Below, one piece after another: positions 5,503-5,546 of a stretch of 5,546 nucleotides of DNA. The stretch covers positions 1-5,546 of the forward strand of contig JACMMM010000717.1 of NCBI GenBank assembly GCA_014379065.1. Direction: 5' to 3'. The stretch comes from Saprospiraceae bacterium (lineage in GTDB: Bacteria > Bacteroidota > Bacteroidia > Chitinophagales > Saprospiraceae). The position numbers and the translations under genes were made by a program. Each line of letters opens with the position of its first letter. The stretch's first letter is position 1. The notes beneath the pieces are model-generated. The model made no database searches, had not been told where the DNA came from, and saw only the letters and a program-made list of their open reading frames with translations.

Positions 5503-5546
5503 CTTGTTGAGATTGGTGAGAATGTTGAGGTCGTTGAGAATGTTGA
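5503..5546. repeat. 9-bp tandem repeat (NNNGTTGAG), at least five copies, cut by the window edge
   Basis: From 5506 the hexamer GTTGAG recurs every 9 bp: GTTGAG at 5506, GGTGAG at 5515, GTTGAG at 5524 and 5533, and GTTGA at 5542, with variable triplets ATT, AAT, GTC and AAT between. The array continues past the edge, so its length is unknown. One frame would read a Leu/Arg-rich peptide (MLRSLRML) and another V/E repeats, but coding use cannot be shown. The rest of the tail, 5438-5502, holds only a weak imperfect hairpin (CTTGTGT with ACACCAAG, 5450-5471). Confidence 0.8.

Overview
The window looks like chromosomal DNA of a member of the Bacteroidota, probably near the Saprospiraceae. This is inferred from four things: a large WD40-caspase protein of a kind common in that group, a TonB C-terminal-type protein with the PEFPGG opening typical of the phylum, a TAnnTTTG-type -7 promoter element, and start codons with no clear Shine-Dalgarno sequence. 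The species cannot be named from the sequence. There are five protein-coding genes and no tRNA, rRNA, transposase or CRISPR array.

Left part (1-2309, + strand): the 3' portion of a gene for a WD40-repeat protein with an Ig-like linker and a C-terminal caspase-like (peptidase C14) domain. The His-Cys dyad is intact. The gene's 5' end lies outside the window. The next gene (2420-2749, - strand) is convergent and encodes a small acidic protein of unknown function. About 110 bp separate them, holding a perfect 33-nt palindrome and an intrinsic terminator that serves the minus-strand gene.

Middle (2750-2968): an AT-rich divergent spacer. It holds a good Bacteroidota-type promoter for the small minus-strand gene and an 81-nt imperfect inverted repeat built from roughly 9-nt CACTAAGGA-like units. 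The right arm of this repeat ends 14 nt before the start codon of the next gene.

Middle-right (2969-4782, + strand): a tight two-gene unit with an 8-bp gap. It encodes an XRE-like helix-turn-helix protein with a leucine-zipper-like coiled-coil tail, then a B12-binding-domain radical SAM enzyme of unknown reaction. This pairing is the most interesting functional lead, because a small DNA-binding protein appears to be co-transcribed with an uncharacterised radical enzyme.

Right part (4859-5546): a secreted protein carrying a TonB_C-like domain but no membrane anchor or proline-rich linker, then a noncoding tail that ends in a 9-bp tandem repeat (NNNGTTGAG) running off the window edge. I see no recognisable complete defence or biosynthetic system. 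The caspase gene and the HTH/radical SAM unit are not obviously linked to each other.
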